Positions 18,343 through 31,759 of a stretch of DNA of 64,000 bases are shown in pieces (the stretch's first letter is position 1; each line of letters starts with the position of its first letter). The position numbers and the translations under genes are program-made. Source of the DNA: Pseudomonas lutea (GTDB lineage Bacteria; Pseudomonadota; Gammaproteobacteria; Pseudomonadales; Pseudomonadaceae); NCBI RefSeq assembly GCF_000759445.1, contig NZ_JRMB01000001.1:2232001-2296000 (forward strand), written 5' to 3'. The notes beneath the pieces are model-generated. The model had not been told where the DNA came from. It did no database searches and worked only from the letters and a program-made list of their open reading frames with translations.

Positions 18343-18582
18343 TCAGGGTAAACGTGACGCCTTGGGCTTCTTGCGCAGACGCGCGACTGAAACCAAAAGC
18401 GGGCCGATCATCATCCCCACCAACAACGCGAAGATCACCGGCACTGCAACGGGCAACTCCGGCGCATTCCAGCCGAAAAATACCAGAGCGAAGCTTTGCT
18501 GGTTTTCAAGCACAAATACGACAATCGCCGCTGCGATCAACAGGGCGATGATAATAAAGATCAGGCGTTTAAGGTTTCGCAT
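18343..18582 (-). CDS. LapA-domain (DUF1049) inner membrane protein
   Basis: This 79-residue protein has two transmembrane helices (about 5-27 and 44-68) joined by the LapA-typical loop LENQQSFALVFFGW, and a basic tail (ARLRKKPKASR). LapA-domain proteins have been linked to LPS assembly or export with LapB. Position just after ihfB and before the O-antigen locus is usual in Pseudomonas. The start is 17 bp after the ihfB stop, so it is likely co-transcribed. Confidence 0.85.
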   Translation of the reverse strand: MRNLKRLIFIIIALLIAAAIVVFVLENQQSFALVFFGWNAPELPVAVPVIFALLVGMMIGPLLVSVARLRKKPKASRLP

Positions 18583-18599
18583 GAGAACTCCTCAAAGAG

Positions 18600-18899
18600 C
18601 TATTGGAGCTCATGCTCCTCTTCTTCGTTCACCCGGTCACGGAGCTCTTTACCTGGCTTGAAGTGCGGGACGAACTTGCCGTCAAGGCTGACGGATTGTC
18701 CTGTCTTGGGATTGCGACCCACGCGGGGTGCGCGATAGTGAAGGGAAAAGCTGCCGAAGCCGCGTATTTCAATACGGTCGCCCGTCGCAAGGCACTGCGA
18801 CATCTGCTCAAGCATGGTCTTGATGGCCAACTCCACATCTTTGGATGAGAGCAGTCCTTGATGGGTGACAATTCGTTCGATCAACTCCGACTTCGTCAT
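18600..18899 (-). CDS. ihfB: Integration host factor subunit beta
   Basis: This 99-residue HU/IHF-family DNA-bending protein carries [10 protein letters not shown] at the start, [17 protein letters not shown] in the core and the arm motif [11 protein letters not shown] with the intercalating proline. The acidic tail (NEEEEHELQ) is longer than in HU. It pairs with IhfA to bend DNA sharply at promoters and recombination sites. Position after rpsA is conserved in gammaproteobacteria and rules out HU. Confidence 0.97.
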   Translation of the reverse strand: MTKSELIERIVTHQGLLSSKDVELAIKTMLEQMSQCLATGDRIEIRGFGSFSLHYRAPRVGRNPKTGQSVSLDGKFVPHFKPGKELRDRVNEEEEHELQ

Positions 18900-19123
18900 A
18901 TTTTTCCCTTCTTTTTCAAGCAGCTAGGTAAAGCGCTTTGAAGGTTTTAGCATGACCTGAGACATTTGAACAGTCTGTGTCCAGAGTTAAATGAGTCCGA
19001 TTCGAAGAACTTGAGAGGCAACCTACTGAATCCCTCATCAACCGAGGTGCGAGGCAAGACTTGAGGCTGTGCGTCCACCGTTAGCGGACACTGCGCAGCC
19101 AGAAAGCAAAACCATCCGCCCAC

Positions 19124-19152
19124 AAAAAAGGGCGACCGAAGTCGCCCTTTTT
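19124..19152 (-). terminator. Terminator downstream of rpsA
   Basis: AAAAAGGGCGAC, loop CGAA, GTCGCCCTTTTT: a GC-rich stem with A/T tracts on both sides, 18 bp after the rpsA stop. ihfB therefore probably has its own promoter in 18900-19123 as well. Confidence 0.9.
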
Positions 19153-19169
19153 GAATGGTCAGACAGAAC

Positions 19170-20861
19170 TTAGTTCTGCTTTTCCATTTGAGCACGCAGC
19201 AGGTCACCCAGAGTGGTAGGACCAGTGCTTTCAGCGGCTTCAGGCTTGCTACGCAGGCTCTGAATCGCTTCTTTCTCGTCTTCAACGTCTTTCGACTTGA
19301 TGGACAAGCTGATCACGCGGCTCTTGCGGTCAACGCTGATGATCTTGGCTTCGATCTCTTCGCCTTCTTTCAGAACGTTACGCGCGTCTTCAACGCGGTC
19401 ACGGCTGATTTCGGAAGCTTTGAGGGTCGCTTCGATGTCGTCGGCCAGAGTGATGATGGCGCCTTTGGCGTCAACTTCTTTAACGATACCGCGGACGATA
19501 GCGCCTTTGTCATTGACAGTGACGTACTCGGAGAACGGATCGCTTTCCAGCTGCTTGATACCCAGCGAGATGCGCTCACGCTCTGGATCAACCGACAGGA
19601 TCACGGTGTCAAGCTCGTCGCCCTTCTTGAAACGACGTACGGCTTCTTCGCCCACTTCGTTCCAGGAGATGTCGGACAGGTGAACCAGGCCGTCGATGCC
19701 GCCGTCCAGACCAATGAAGATACCGAAATCGGTAATCGACTTGATGGTGCCGGAGATCTTGTCGCCCTTGTTGAACTGGCCAGAGAAATCTTCCCACGGG
19801 TTAGATTTGCACTGCTTGATGCCCAGGGAGATACGACGACGCTCTTCGTCGATGTCCAGAACCATGACTTCCACTTCATCGCCAACCTGAACGACTTTCG
19901 AAGGGTGGATGTTCTTGTTGGTCCAGTCCATTTCGGAAACGTGTACCAGGCCTTCCACGCCTTCTTCCAGCTCTGCGAAGCAGCCGTAGTCGGTCAGGTT
20001 GGTAACGCGAGCGGTGACACGAGTGCCTTCCGGGTAACGCGCCTTGATAGCAACCCATGGGTCTTCGCCCAGTTGCTTCAGACCCAGGGAAACACGATTG
20101 CGCTCGCGATCGTACTTCAGGACCTTGACATCGATCTCGTCGCCAACGTTGACGATTTCAGATGGATGCTTGATGCGCTTCCAGGCCATGTCGGTGATGT
20201 GCAGCAGGCCATCGACGCCACCCAGATCGACGAATGCGCCGTAATCGGTGAGGTTCTTGACGATACCCTTGACCTGTTGGCCTTCCTGCAGCGATTCCAG
20301 CAGAGCTTCGCGCTCGGCGCTGTTTTCGGCTTCCAGGACACTGCGACGGGAAACGACAACGTTGTTGCGCTTCTGGTCCAGCTTGATGACCTTGAATTCC
20401 AGCTCTTTGCCTTCCAGATGCGTGGTGTCGCGCACTGGACGGACGTCAACCAGAGAACCTGGCAGGAACGCACGGATGCCGTTAACGTCGACTGTGAAGC
20501 CGCCTTTAACCTTACCGTTGATAACGCCCTTGACCACTTCTTCAGCTGCGAAAGCCGCTTCCAGAACGATCCAGCACTCTGCACGCTTGGCTTTTTCGCG
20601 GGACAGCTTGGTTTCGCCAAAGCCGTCTTCGACCGCGTCCAGCGCAACGTGGACTTCATCGCCAATCTTGATGGTCAGCTCGCCAGCATCGTTGTGGAAC
20701 TGCTCCAGCGGGATGAGGCCTTCGGACTTCAGACCAGCGTGAACGGTGACCCAACCAGCCTGGTAATCGATATCGACGATGATCGCGGTGATGATCGAAC
20801 CGGCCTGAAGGTTAAGGGTCTTTAGGCTTTCTTCGAAAAGTTCAGCAAAGCTTTCGCTCAT
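19170..20861 (-). CDS. rpsA: 30S ribosomal protein S1
   Basis: At 563 residues this has the normal S1 length, with six S1 RNA-binding repeats; the repeated [20 protein letters not shown] strands are easily seen. The start [13 protein letters not shown] at 20861 is typical, so I removed 37 upstream residues. It recruits mRNA to the small subunit and is needed for initiation on weak leaders. Codon use looks biased as expected for a highly expressed gene. A 121-bp leader separates it from cmk, and a strong terminator follows. Confidence 0.98.
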   Translation of the reverse strand: MSESFAELFEESLKTLNLQAGSIITAIIVDIDYQAGWVTVHAGLKSEGLIPLEQFHNDAGELTIKIGDEVHVALDAVEDGFGETKLSREKAKRAECWIVLEAAFAAEEVVKGVINGKVKGGFTVDVNGIRAFLPGSLVDVRPVRDTTHLEGKELEFKVIKLDQKRNNVVVSRRSVLEAENSAEREALLESLQEGQQVKGIVKNLTDYGAFVDLGGVDGLLHITDMAWKRIKHPSEIVNVGDEIDVKVLKYDRERNRVSLGLKQLGEDPWVAIKARYPEGTRVTARVTNLTDYGCFAELEEGVEGLVHVSEMDWTNKNIHPSKVVQVGDEVEVMVLDIDEERRRISLGIKQCKSNPWEDFSGQFNKGDKISGTIKSITDFGIFIGLDGGIDGLVHLSDISWNEVGEEAVRRFKKGDELDTVILSVDPERERISLGIKQLESDPFSEYVTVNDKGAIVRGIVKEVDAKGAIITLADDIEATLKASEISRDRVEDARNVLKEGEEIEAKIISVDRKSRVISLSIKSKDVEDEKEAIQSLRSKPEAAESTGPTTLGDLLRAQMEKQN

Positions 20862-20982
20862 TTTAATTCCTGTTGATAAGGGCGAAGAAAACGCCCATCT
20901 GCCACGCTCCAGACAACGTGGGTTTCGTTCATATGAAAGAAAGCCTGCGGGACTATGACTGGTCTCCCACATGGCTCTCTGG

Positions 20983-21672
20983 TCATCCGGCGAGATCGCG
21001 GAGTGCGACTTCGCTCAGGATGCGTTCCAACACCTGCTCGATGGATAATTCGGTGGAATCCAGCTGAATGGCGTCATGCGCCGGCTTTAGCGGGGCTACC
21101 GCTCGCTGGGTGTCGCGCTCGTCACGGACACGGATCTCATCTAGCAGACTCGGCAGACTAACATCGTCCCCCTTGGCCTTCAACTGCAAATATCGCCGGC
21201 GGGCACGCTCTTCGACGCTGGCGGTCAGAAATACCTTCAGGGGCGCGGCAGGGAAGACCACTGTGCCCATGTCCCGTCCGTCGGCTATCAGGCCGGGGAA
21301 CTCCTGAAAGGCCCGCTGACGCTGCAGCAATGCTTCGCGCACGGCTGGCAGCGAGGCGACTTTCGATGCACCGCTGCCGACCTGCTCGTTGCGGATGGCC
21401 AGGGTTACATCCTCGCCCTCCAGAATAATGCGCTGACCATGGTCGTCGGTTGACGCCATGAACTGCACGTCCAGATGCGCCGCGAGCAGCTTCAGCGCTT
21501 CTTCATTGGTCAGGTCGACGCGATGATTGACGGCGGCAAAAGCCAGCAGCCGATACAGCGCGCCAGAATCCAGCAGCGACCACCCCAGACGTTTGGCCAG
21601 CTTGCCGGCCACCGTGCCCTTCCCGGAACCGCTGGGTCCGTCGATCGTAATGACCGGAGCTTGAACTTTCAC
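20983..21672 (-). CDS. cmk: Cytidylate kinase
   Basis: The 229-residue nucleoside monophosphate kinase has P-loop [11 protein letters not shown], the LDSGALYRL substrate helix, [10 protein letters not shown] and the lid region with [10 protein letters not shown]. It phosphorylates CMP and dCMP with ATP in pyrimidine salvage. The start overlaps the tyrA-aroA stop by 4 bp. Its place between aroA and rpsA is conserved. Confidence 0.97.
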   Translation of the reverse strand: MKVQAPVITIDGPSGSGKGTVAGKLAKRLGWSLLDSGALYRLLAFAAVNHRVDLTNEEALKLLAAHLDVQFMASTDDHGQRIILEGEDVTLAIRNEQVGSGASKVASLPAVREALLQRQRAFQEFPGLIADGRDMGTVVFPAAPLKVFLTASVEERARRRYLQLKAKGDDVSLPSLLDEIRVRDERDTQRAVAPLKPAHDAIQLDSTELSIEQVLERILSEVALRDLAG

Positions 21673-23912
21673 GATTGCCCCTCTTGCGTTACACGAATAC
21701 CCACCTGCGCACAGAGCGTCAGGAAACTGGGAAAAGAAGTCGCCACAGCGACGCAGCCCTGAATGTGGATCGGGCTGGCCGCACGCAGCGACGCGATACT
21801 GAATGCCATGGCAATGCGCGGGTCAGCCTGGGCATTGATTTCACCACCGCCCATGGCCCCACCATCAATAATGATGCCATCTGCGGTGACTTCGACAGCA
21901 ATGCCTAACGTTGCCAGACCGTCGGCCATGATCCTGATCCGGTCGGACTCACTGGCGCGCAACGCCTGAGCGCCACGCAGCACCGTTCGTCCTTCGGCAC
22001 AGGCTGCAGCAATAAAGATGGCGGGGAAATCGTCAGTGGCCAACGGCACCAGCCCCTGGGGAATGGTGATGCCCTTGAGAGGCGCATGGCGCACGTGGAG
22101 ATCGGCTACCGGCTCCGCGCCAGCTTCTCGCGGGTTTTGCAGCGTGATGTCCGCCCCCATCAGGCGCAGAACATCAATCACCCCCGTGCGCGTCGGATTG
22201 ACGCCCACGCCTTCAAGAAGCAACTCGGAACCCGGGGCAATGGAGGCCGCCACCAGAAAAAACGCTGCTGAAGAGAGGTCGGCAGGGACTTCGATGCGCG
22301 ACGGCGTAAGCGCTCTCCCCGGCCGGACCGACACACTATCGTCTTCGGCTGAAATCAGGCGGCCGAATCCTTGCAGCATGCGCTCGGTGTGGTCTCGGGT
22401 GGGCGCCGGCTCGTGCACCACTGTTGTGCCCTCGGCATAAAGACCGGCCAGCAGCAACGCGGATTTCACCTGAGCACTCGGCAGCGGCATGTCATAGCGG
22501 ATCGCTGTCAGCGAATGCCCGCCGCGGAGGGTCAAGGGCGGCCGACCGTTTTCTGCCGTTTCGATCACGGCGCCCATCCGACGCAGCGGCTCGATGACCC
22601 GCTCCATCGAGCGCCGGGACAGCGAGGCATCGCCGGTCAGCTGGCTGTCAAAACGCTGCCCAGCCAGTAGGCCGCACAGCAAACGCATCGACGTTCCCGA
22701 GTTGCCGAGGTAGATGGGGCCCGGCGCGGGTTGCAGGCCATCAAGGCCTACGCCGTGAATCGTGAGGCGGCCTTGCTGGGGACCTTCGATGACCACGCCC
22801 ATGTCACGGAACGCCTGCACCGTCGCCAGCGCGTCTTCGTTTTCGAGAACGCCTTCGACGACCGTCGTCCCCGAGGCGAGCGAGCCCAGCATGATCGCGC
22901 GGTGGGAAATGGACTTGTCACCGGGCACGCGAACCCGCCCGCACACCGCGCCGCCCGGCCGGGCGACAAAAGTCAGGTCGGCGGGCGCTGCCGGCTCGAC
23001 ATAAGCCCGGCGTTCGAGAATCTTGCCAAAATGCTCTCTGGCCACCCGCGCACGCGTAAATACGCCCAGCAATTGATGACCATCGCCCGCGTCTACGGCA
23101 TCCCGCAGCGCATCAAGGTCGCTGCGGAAGGTATCAAGCGTGCGCAGCACAGCTTCGCGATTGGCCAGGAAGATGTCGTGCCACATGACCGGGTCGCTCC
23201 CGGCAATGCGGGTGAAATCGCGGAAGCCACCGGCTGCGTAACGGAAAATATCGAGGTTCTCGTTGCGCTTGGCCAGCGAATCCACCAGCCCAAACGCCAG
23301 CAAATGCGGCAGATGACTGGTCGCCGCGAGGACTTCATCGTGCCGTTCGACCTGCATGTGCTCAACGTCCGCACCCAGCGCTGACCACATTCTGTGGACC
23401 AGCGACAACGCCAACGGATCGGTATCGGCCAGGGGTGTGAGGATTACTTTGTGGCGCTTGAACAACTGAGCGTTGGAGGCTTCCACCCCGCTCTGCTCGG
23501 AGCCCGCGATCGGGTGGCCGGGCACAAAGCGCGCCGGCATCACGCCAAACGCCCCACGGGCGGCGCGTACGACATTGCCCTTGGCGCTGCCGACGTCCGT
23601 CAGCACAGCGTCGCCCAGCTCCAGGCCAGCCAGTACGCCGAGGAGCTTCTCCATTGCCAGGATAGGAACGGCGAGCTGGATAACGTCAGCACCTACACAA
23701 GCGGCGGCAATATTGACTTCGCAGCGGTCGACTACGCCCAGCTCAACAGCCAGCTTGCGCGATTGAGGGTCAAGATCAACGCCGACCACCTCACGGCAAA
23801 GGCCACTTTCTTTCAAGCCTTTGGCGAACGAACCCCCGATCAGGCCGAGACCAACCACCACAAGACGGCCTATCACGGGCGTCGCGGTTTGCAACGGCAT
23901 GATATCAACCAC
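21669..23912 (-). CDS. tyrA-aroA: Bifunctional prephenate dehydrogenase / EPSP synthase
   Basis: This is a natural fusion of 747 residues. The N-terminal part (about 1-300) is a TyrA-type dehydrogenase with [16 protein letters not shown] binding NAD and [13 protein letters not shown] at the active site. From about residue 312 ([25 protein letters not shown]) it is 5-enolpyruvylshikimate-3-phosphate synthase, with [11 protein letters not shown] and DHTERML. It serves both the shikimate pathway and tyrosine synthesis; the fusion is the known Pseudomonas arrangement. GTG at 23912 overlaps the hisC stop by 8 bp; ATG at 23900 is the alternative. Confidence 0.95.
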   Translation of the reverse strand: MVDIMPLQTATPVIGRLVVVGLGLIGGSFAKGLKESGLCREVVGVDLDPQSRKLAVELGVVDRCEVNIAAACVGADVIQLAVPILAMEKLLGVLAGLELGDAVLTDVGSAKGNVVRAARGAFGVMPARFVPGHPIAGSEQSGVEASNAQLFKRHKVILTPLADTDPLALSLVHRMWSALGADVEHMQVERHDEVLAATSHLPHLLAFGLVDSLAKRNENLDIFRYAAGGFRDFTRIAGSDPVMWHDIFLANREAVLRTLDTFRSDLDALRDAVDAGDGHQLLGVFTRARVAREHFGKILERRAYVEPAAPADLTFVARPGGAVCGRVRVPGDKSISHRAIMLGSLASGTTVVEGVLENEDALATVQAFRDMGVVIEGPQQGRLTIHGVGLDGLQPAPGPIYLGNSGTSMRLLCGLLAGQRFDSQLTGDASLSRRSMERVIEPLRRMGAVIETAENGRPPLTLRGGHSLTAIRYDMPLPSAQVKSALLLAGLYAEGTTVVHEPAPTRDHTERMLQGFGRLISAEDDSVSVRPGRALTPSRIEVPADLSSAAFFLVAASIAPGSELLLEGVGVNPTRTGVIDVLRLMGADITLQNPREAGAEPVADLHVRHAPLKGITIPQGLVPLATDDFPAIFIAAACAEGRTVLRGAQALRASESDRIRIMADGLATLGIAVEVTADGIIIDGGAMGGGEINAQADPRIAMAFSIASLRAASPIHIQGCVAVATSFPSFLTLCAQVGIRVTQEGQS

Positions 23913-25017
23913 GCCCCAGAACCTTGCTCAGCGCCTCAAGGAAACGTTCGTTTTCAGCCGGCAAACCGATGCTCACCCGCAAGTGATTCGGCATTCCGTA
24001 ACCACCGACGGGACGAACGATCACACCTTCGCGCAGCAAGGCTTCGTACACCGGCGCGGCTTCCTGCCCCAGGTCCACGGCAATGAAGTTGGCGCGGGAA
24101 GGAATCCAGCCCAGGCCGATCCGGCGCAGACCCGCTTCCATCTGCTGCATGCCGGACGCGTTCGAGCGGCGGCTCTGCGCAACATAGTCGGTGTCATCCA
24201 GCGCAGCGCAGGCAGCGGCGAGCGCGAGGCTGTTGACGTTGAACGGCTGACGCACGCGATTCAACACATCGGCCACGACAGGTGACGACAGCGCGTAGCC
24301 AACACGCAAAGAGGCCAGGCCATAGGCTTTGGAAAACGTGCGCGACACCAGCAGATTCGGGTAGTCGTTCAGGAAGTCGAGCCCGTCCGGTAGGTCGGTA
24401 CCTTCGGCATACTCGATATAAGCCTCGTCCAGAACCACAAGGACGTTCTTCGGCACTTGCGCCAGGAAGTCGGCCAACGCATCCGCGCCGAACCAGGTAC
24501 CGGTGGGATTGTTCGGATTGGCAATGAAGACCACCCGCGTATGGCTGTCGATCAAAGCCAGCATGGCGGGCAAATCGTGCCCCCAATTTCTGGCCTTCGC
24601 TACATGGGCACGGGCACCTACGGCCTGAGTGACGATCGGGTAGATGGCAAACGCATGCTCGCTGAATACCGCATTGAAGCCCGGCGCCAGATAGGCTCGG
24701 GCAACGATTTCGAGAATGTCGTTGGAGCCGTTGCCCAGCGTCACTTGCTCAGCGTTCACGCCGCAAGCCTGCGACAGCCGCTGCTTGAGCTCGAAACCGT
24801 TGCCGTCGGGGTAGCGAGTCAGTTCCGCCAGCGCGTCGTTGAGCGCCTTCAGCACGTTGGGGCCTGGGCCCGACGGGTTTTCGTTGCTCGCAAGCTTGAT
24901 GATGCGCGCCGGATCAATGCCCAGCTCACGCGCCAGCTCGTCCACCGGTTTGCCGGGAACGTAAGGCGATAATTTTTGCACGCCGGGCTGTGCCAGCGCG
25001 AGGAAGTCGCCGCTCAT
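23905..25017 (-). CDS. hisC: Histidinol-phosphate aminotransferase (second copy type)
   Basis: This 370-residue class I/II PLP aminotransferase has the Schiff-base lysine in SRTFSKAYGLASLRVGYA, substrate loop NPNNPTG, and DEAYIEYA. Lying between pheA and tyrA-aroA, it is the HisC2-type enzyme that may also transaminate aromatic keto acids, besides imidazole-acetol phosphate in histidine synthesis. It is 84 bp downstream of pheA and overlaps the next gene. Confidence 0.95.
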   Translation of the reverse strand: MSGDFLALAQPGVQKLSPYVPGKPVDELARELGIDPARIIKLASNENPSGPGPNVLKALNDALAELTRYPDGNGFELKQRLSQACGVNAEQVTLGNGSNDILEIVARAYLAPGFNAVFSEHAFAIYPIVTQAVGARAHVAKARNWGHDLPAMLALIDSHTRVVFIANPNNPTGTWFGADALADFLAQVPKNVLVVLDEAYIEYAEGTDLPDGLDFLNDYPNLLVSRTFSKAYGLASLRVGYALSSPVVADVLNRVRQPFNVNSLALAAACAALDDTDYVAQSRRSNASGMQQMEAGLRRIGLGWIPSRANFIAVDLGQEAAPVYEALLREGVIVRPVGGYGMPNHLRVSIGLPAENERFLEALSKVLGRG

Positions 25018-25101
25018 GTACCGCTATACCTTTTCTGATCTTGACGAGAAGCGTCCGCGCAGCCGGTCATCAAGACACGCTGCGCGGGGTCGAACGCTGA
25101 A

Positions 25102-26196
25102 TCAAAGCACAGCCTTGGGATACGAACCCAGCACCTTGAGCGCCACGGCTTCCTGGCTGATCTCCTCAAGCACGGCCTTGATCAACGGGTCGCGATAGTG
25201 CCCGACGAAGTCGATGAAAAACACGTAGGTCCATTTACCGCTTCGCGACGGACGCGTCTCGATGCGCGTGAGGTCAATGCCGTTCTGATGGAACGGCACC
25301 AGCAATTCATGCAGGGCACCCGGCTTGTTGCTCATCGACACAATGATCGATGTTTTGTCATCGCCAGTGGGCGGCACTTCCTGATTGCCGATCATGAGGA
25401 AGCGCGTGGAGTTGTCCGGGCGGTCCTCGATCTTCTCGGCAATGCGGGTCAGACCATAGAGGCCTGCGGCCATGTCACCGGCGATGGCTGCCGAGTTCCA
25501 TTCGCCCTTGACCCGCTTGGCCGCCTCGGCATTGCTGGCAACAGCGATGCGCTCGACGTTCGGGTAGTGCGCGTCCAGCCACTTGCGGCATTGCGCCAGC
25601 GACTGTGCATGGGAATAAATACGGCTGATGCTGTCGGTTTTGGTGTTCTCGCCGACCAGCAGGTGATGGTGGATGCGCAGCTCGACCTCGCCGCAGATGA
25701 CCATGTCATGCTCGAGGAAGCTGTCCAGGGTGTGGTTAACCGCACCTTCGGTGGAGTTTTCCACCGGGACCACACCAAAGTTGACCGCGCCGGCGACCAC
25801 TTCACGGAACACTTCATCAATGGCCGCCATCGGCTTGCTGATGACGGCATGGCCAAAGTGCTTCAGCGCAGCAGCCTGGGTGAAGGTGCCCTCAGGACCG
25901 AGATAGGCGATCTTGAGCGGCTGTTCCAACGCCAGGCACGAAGACATGATCTCGCGAAACAGCCGCGCCATTTCTTCATTGCTCAACGGACCGCGGTTGC
26001 GCTCCATCACACGTTTGAGCACCGCTGCTTCACGCTCGGGGCGATAAAACACCGGCTCTTCTCCAGCGGCCAGATTGGCCATCTTGACCCGGGCAACTTC
26101 CTGGGCACAGCGAGCGCGCTCGCTGATCAGCTCCAGCACTTTCTCGTCCAGGCTGTCGATGCGAACCCGCAGCGCCTTGAGCTCTTGTTCAGACAT
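25102..26196 (-). CDS. pheA: Bifunctional chorismate mutase / prephenate dehydratase
   Basis: The 364-residue P-protein comprises an AroQ-type chorismate mutase (about 1-90; LRVRIDSLDEKVLELI) and a prephenate dehydratase domain (from YLGPEGTFTQAA; VPVENSTEGAVNHTLD, GNDS-type region DNSTRFLMIG). A C-terminal ACT domain (SNKPGALHELL, TRIETRPSR) probably senses phenylalanine. It converts chorismate to phenylpyruvate. The ATG overlaps the serC stop by one base (TAATG). Confidence 0.96.
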   Translation of the reverse strand: MSEQELKALRVRIDSLDEKVLELISERARCAQEVARVKMANLAAGEEPVFYRPEREAAVLKRVMERNRGPLSNEEMARLFREIMSSCLALEQPLKIAYLGPEGTFTQAAALKHFGHAVISKPMAAIDEVFREVVAGAVNFGVVPVENSTEGAVNHTLDSFLEHDMVICGEVELRIHHHLLVGENTKTDSISRIYSHAQSLAQCRKWLDAHYPNVERIAVASNAEAAKRVKGEWNSAAIAGDMAAGLYGLTRIAEKIEDRPDNSTRFLMIGNQEVPPTGDDKTSIIVSMSNKPGALHELLVPFHQNGIDLTRIETRPSRSGKWTYVFFIDFVGHYRDPLIKAVLEEISQEAVALKVLGSYPKAVL

Positions 26197-27281
26197 TAGC
26201 CGTGTTCCTTCTCGAACTCTGCCATGTACGCAGTCAGTGCATTGACCGCCGCGATGTCGATGGCGTTGTAGATAGAGGCGCGCATGCCGCCGACCGAACG
26301 GTGACCCTTGAGGTTCAACAGATTCCGTGCTTCGGCGCCTGCCAGGAAAGGCTTGTCGAGGCGGTCATCGGCCAGACGGAACGGCACGTTCATCCACGAG
26401 CGGTCCGACGGATTGATCGGGTTGCTGTACAAGCCGCTGGCGTCGATGAAGTCGTACAGCGTGCGCTGCTTGATGTCGTTGCGCTTGGCCATTGCCTCCA
26501 CGCCGCCCTGCTCCTTCAGCCACTCGAAGACCAGGCCGGACAGGTACCACGCCAGCGTGGGCGGCGTGTTGTACATGGAGCCGTTGTCGGCCGCTACCTT
26601 GTAGTTGAGCATCGTCGGGCACAGCGAACGTGCGCGACCCAGCAGGTCCTCGCGGATGATCGCCACAACAATGCCACTCGGGCCGATGTTCTTCTGCGCC
26701 CCGGCGAAGATCATCCCGAAGCGCGACACGTCGACCGGGCGGGAGAGAATGTCCGAAGACATGTCAGCCACCAGAGGGACGTTGCCGGTGTCGGGAATCC
26801 CGTTGAATTGCAGACCGCCGATGGTTTCATTGGAGACGTAATGAACATAGGCAGCGTCCCTGGACAGCTTCCACTCACTCTGGTCGGGAATGGCGAAGTA
26901 ATCATGAGCCTTGGCGCTGGCGGCCACATTGATGTTGCCGTAACGGGATGCCTCTTCAACCGCCTTCTGAGACCAGATACCGGTTTCGATGTAATCGGCC
27001 GTGCCGTTTTCGGGCAGCAGGTTCAGTGGAACCTGAGCAAACTGCTGACTGGCGCCGCCTTGAAGAAACAGCACTTTATAGTGGGAGGGGATCGCCAGCA
27101 GATCGCGCAAATCCTGCTCCGCCTTAGTGGCGATGGAGACGAACTCGTCGCTGCGATGGCTCATTTCCATGACGGACAGGCCTTTGCCATGCCAGTCAAG
27201 AAGTTCGGCCTGGGCACGCAGCAGAACGGCTTCAGGGAGCGCGGCAGGACCTGCGCAGAAGTTAAAGGCTCGCTTGCTCAT
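26196..27281 (-). CDS. serC: Phosphoserine aminotransferase
   Basis: This 361-residue PLP enzyme starts MSKRAFNFCAGPAALPEAVL and has the cofactor lysine in FAGAQKNIGPSG. It converts 3-phosphohydroxypyruvate and glutamate to phosphoserine, and also serves pyridoxal synthesis. I use the ATG at 27281; a GTG two codons earlier (27287) is possible. It is the first gene of the tightly packed serC-pheA-hisC-tyrA/aroA-cmk run. A terminator-like hairpin separates it from gyrA. Confidence 0.97.
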   Translation of the reverse strand: MSKRAFNFCAGPAALPEAVLLRAQAELLDWHGKGLSVMEMSHRSDEFVSIATKAEQDLRDLLAIPSHYKVLFLQGGASQQFAQVPLNLLPENGTADYIETGIWSQKAVEEASRYGNINVAASAKAHDYFAIPDQSEWKLSRDAAYVHYVSNETIGGLQFNGIPDTGNVPLVADMSSDILSRPVDVSRFGMIFAGAQKNIGPSGIVVAIIREDLLGRARSLCPTMLNYKVAADNGSMYNTPPTLAWYLSGLVFEWLKEQGGVEAMAKRNDIKQRTLYDFIDASGLYSNPINPSDRSWMNVPFRLADDRLDKPFLAGAEARNLLNLKGHRSVGGMRASIYNAIDIAAVNALTAYMAEFEKEHG

Positions 27282-27399
27282 ATCCACTCTCGTCGTGTCA
27301 CGGGTTTAATTTGGAACGGGTGAAATGCGGGGGATGCACTGAGGCTCTGAGTGAAGCCTCTTTGTGACCGGAACGTTGACCGTCGCTTTGGTCAGCGTT

Positions 27400-27425
27400 C
27401 AGAAAGAGGGGCTGTCACCAGCCCC
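27400..27425 (-). terminator. Probable gyrA terminator
   Basis: On the minus strand GGGGCTG, loop of four, CAGCCCC is followed by TCTTTCTG, 12 bp after the gyrA stop. Stem is good, U-tract moderate. Confidence 0.65.
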
Positions 27426-27436
27426 CCGTTTGAACG

Positions 27437-30232
<2,796 letters not shown>

Positions 30233-30536
30233 GAGAAGCCTGATTCCTTTTTCTGGTGAAACCTCGTCAGCCATACGGGATAAACGAGGCTTGCCGCTGC
30301 CGACGATTGTCATGCAGCGACTTATGACAAATCAGCGAGTTATGCCATGAATGTGAGCAGTCACAGGGACCGCTGGACGGTCCTCTGGAAAGCGCCGGAT
30401 GGTACCACAATCGCCGTCAGGCACGAACTGTTTGCAGGCGCCACAGACACACCATTTTTGCAGCAGACGGCTGAGACGCGCTCACAGGGCCCGATAGCGG
30501 GTGTGACGATGAACGGCATTACCGGCGACAAGGTGA
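30233..30536 (-). other. Leader region of gyrA, no gene
   Basis: This 304-bp gap separates mtnA from gyrA on the same strand. I see no coding frame with family resemblance, no REP element and no clear terminator. It presumably holds the gyrA promoter; I cannot place -35/-10 boxes with confidence. Confidence 0.6.
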
Positions 30537-31613
30537 TCAATGCAGGCGTTTACGGCACATCAACAACGCCATTTTGGCGGTGTCGGGACGCTCGACGATG
30601 CCCTTCTCGGTAACGATGGCGTCGATGAGATCGGCGGGCGTCACGTCAAACACCGGGTTGAACGCATCGACGTCCGCGCCCACGCGCTTGCCGCCCACTT
30701 CGAGCAACTCGCGCCCGTCGCGCTCTTCGATGGGAATGTCGTCGCCGCTGGCCAGGTTCATGTCGATGGTGGAGCTCGGCGCCACCACCATGAACCGCAC
30801 GCCATGGTGCATGGCCGCCACTGCCAGTTGATAGGTGCCGATCTTGTTGGCGACGTCGCCGTTGGCGGTGATTCGGTCAGCCCCGACGATGACCCAGGTG
30901 ATGCCCTTGGTTTTCATCAAGTGCGCCGCCGCAGAGTCCGCGTTGAGCGTGACCGGAATGCCTTCGTTGACCAGTTCCCATGCGGTCAACCGGGAGCCCT
31001 GCAGCCATGGGCGGGTCTCGTCGGCGTAAACACGCTCGATCATGCCTTCAAGATGAGCCGCGCGAATGACCCCCAGCGCCGTGCCGAATCCGCCGGTCGC
31101 CAGCGCCCCGGTGTTGCAATGAGTCAGCACCGTCTGCAGGTTGCCCTGGTGCTTGCGGATCAGTTCGGCACCCAGTTGCGCCATGGTCAGGTTGGCTTCG
31201 CGGTCGCTCAAGTGAATGGCCACCGCTTCCGCCTCCATGATCTTGCGCGGATCTTCATGGTCCTTGATGCGGTACAGGCGTTCACGCATGCGATTCAATG
31301 CCCAGAACAGATTGACCGCCGTGGGCCGGGAGTTGGCCAGTAGCTCGAAGTCTTCTTCCAGCGCCATTTGCCAATTGTCGCCCTCGGCGAGGCGATCAAT
31401 GACTGCCAGGACAATGCCGTAGGCGGCACTGATGCCAATGGCCGGCGCGCCGCGCACAACCATCGTGCGAATAGCCTCGGCCACGCCCTCGGCGCTGGTG
31501 TAAGGGTGCCAGGTTTCCTCGAAGGGCAAGACCCGCTGATCCAGCAGGTACAAGGTGCCGTCCCGCCAATCGATGGCCTTTACCTTCTCCGCAGCCAGTA
31601 ACCGATCGCGCAT
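30537..31613 (-). CDS. mtnA: Methylthioribose-1-phosphate isomerase
   Basis: The 358-residue eIF2B-like isomerase has the conserved catalytic cysteine ([19 protein letters not shown]) and aspartate ([18 protein letters not shown]), with VVRGAPAIG near the N-terminus. It converts 5-methylthioribose-1-P to methylthioribulose-1-P in methionine salvage. Start ATG at 31613 ([11 protein letters not shown]) gives the usual length. It is divergent from mtaD, the preceding type of step in handling methylthioadenosine, so the two probably serve one pathway. Confidence 0.95.
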   Translation of the reverse strand: MRDRLLAAEKVKAIDWRDGTLYLLDQRVLPFEETWHPYTSAEGVAEAIRTMVVRGAPAIGISAAYGIVLAVIDRLAEGDNWQMALEEDFELLANSRPTAVNLFWALNRMRERLYRIKDHEDPRKIMEAEAVAIHLSDREANLTMAQLGAELIRKHQGNLQTVLTHCNTGALATGGFGTALGVIRAAHLEGMIERVYADETRPWLQGSRLTAWELVNEGIPVTLNADSAAAHLMKTKGITWVIVGADRITANGDVANKIGTYQLAVAAMHHGVRFMVVAPSSTIDMNLASGDDIPIEERDGRELLEVGGKRVGADVDAFNPVFDVTPADLIDAIVTEKGIVERPDTAKMALLMCRKRLH

Positions 31614-31759
31614 TGCACACCCCACATGATGAATTTTTGAACGAACCACGCTGCCCGTGCGCCCGAAGCTCTTAAAAAGCCGCCGATTATAGCGAGCCGC
31701 CCGGGAAGACGCTCGGGTATACTTCGCCGTCCCCGTAATAAGCCATTGGATGCCCGCTC

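Noticed and set aside
19155..20825. 556-codon frame on the plus strand opposite rpsA
   Set aside because: Antisense shadow of rpsA produced by its codon bias; no ribosome site or family resemblance.
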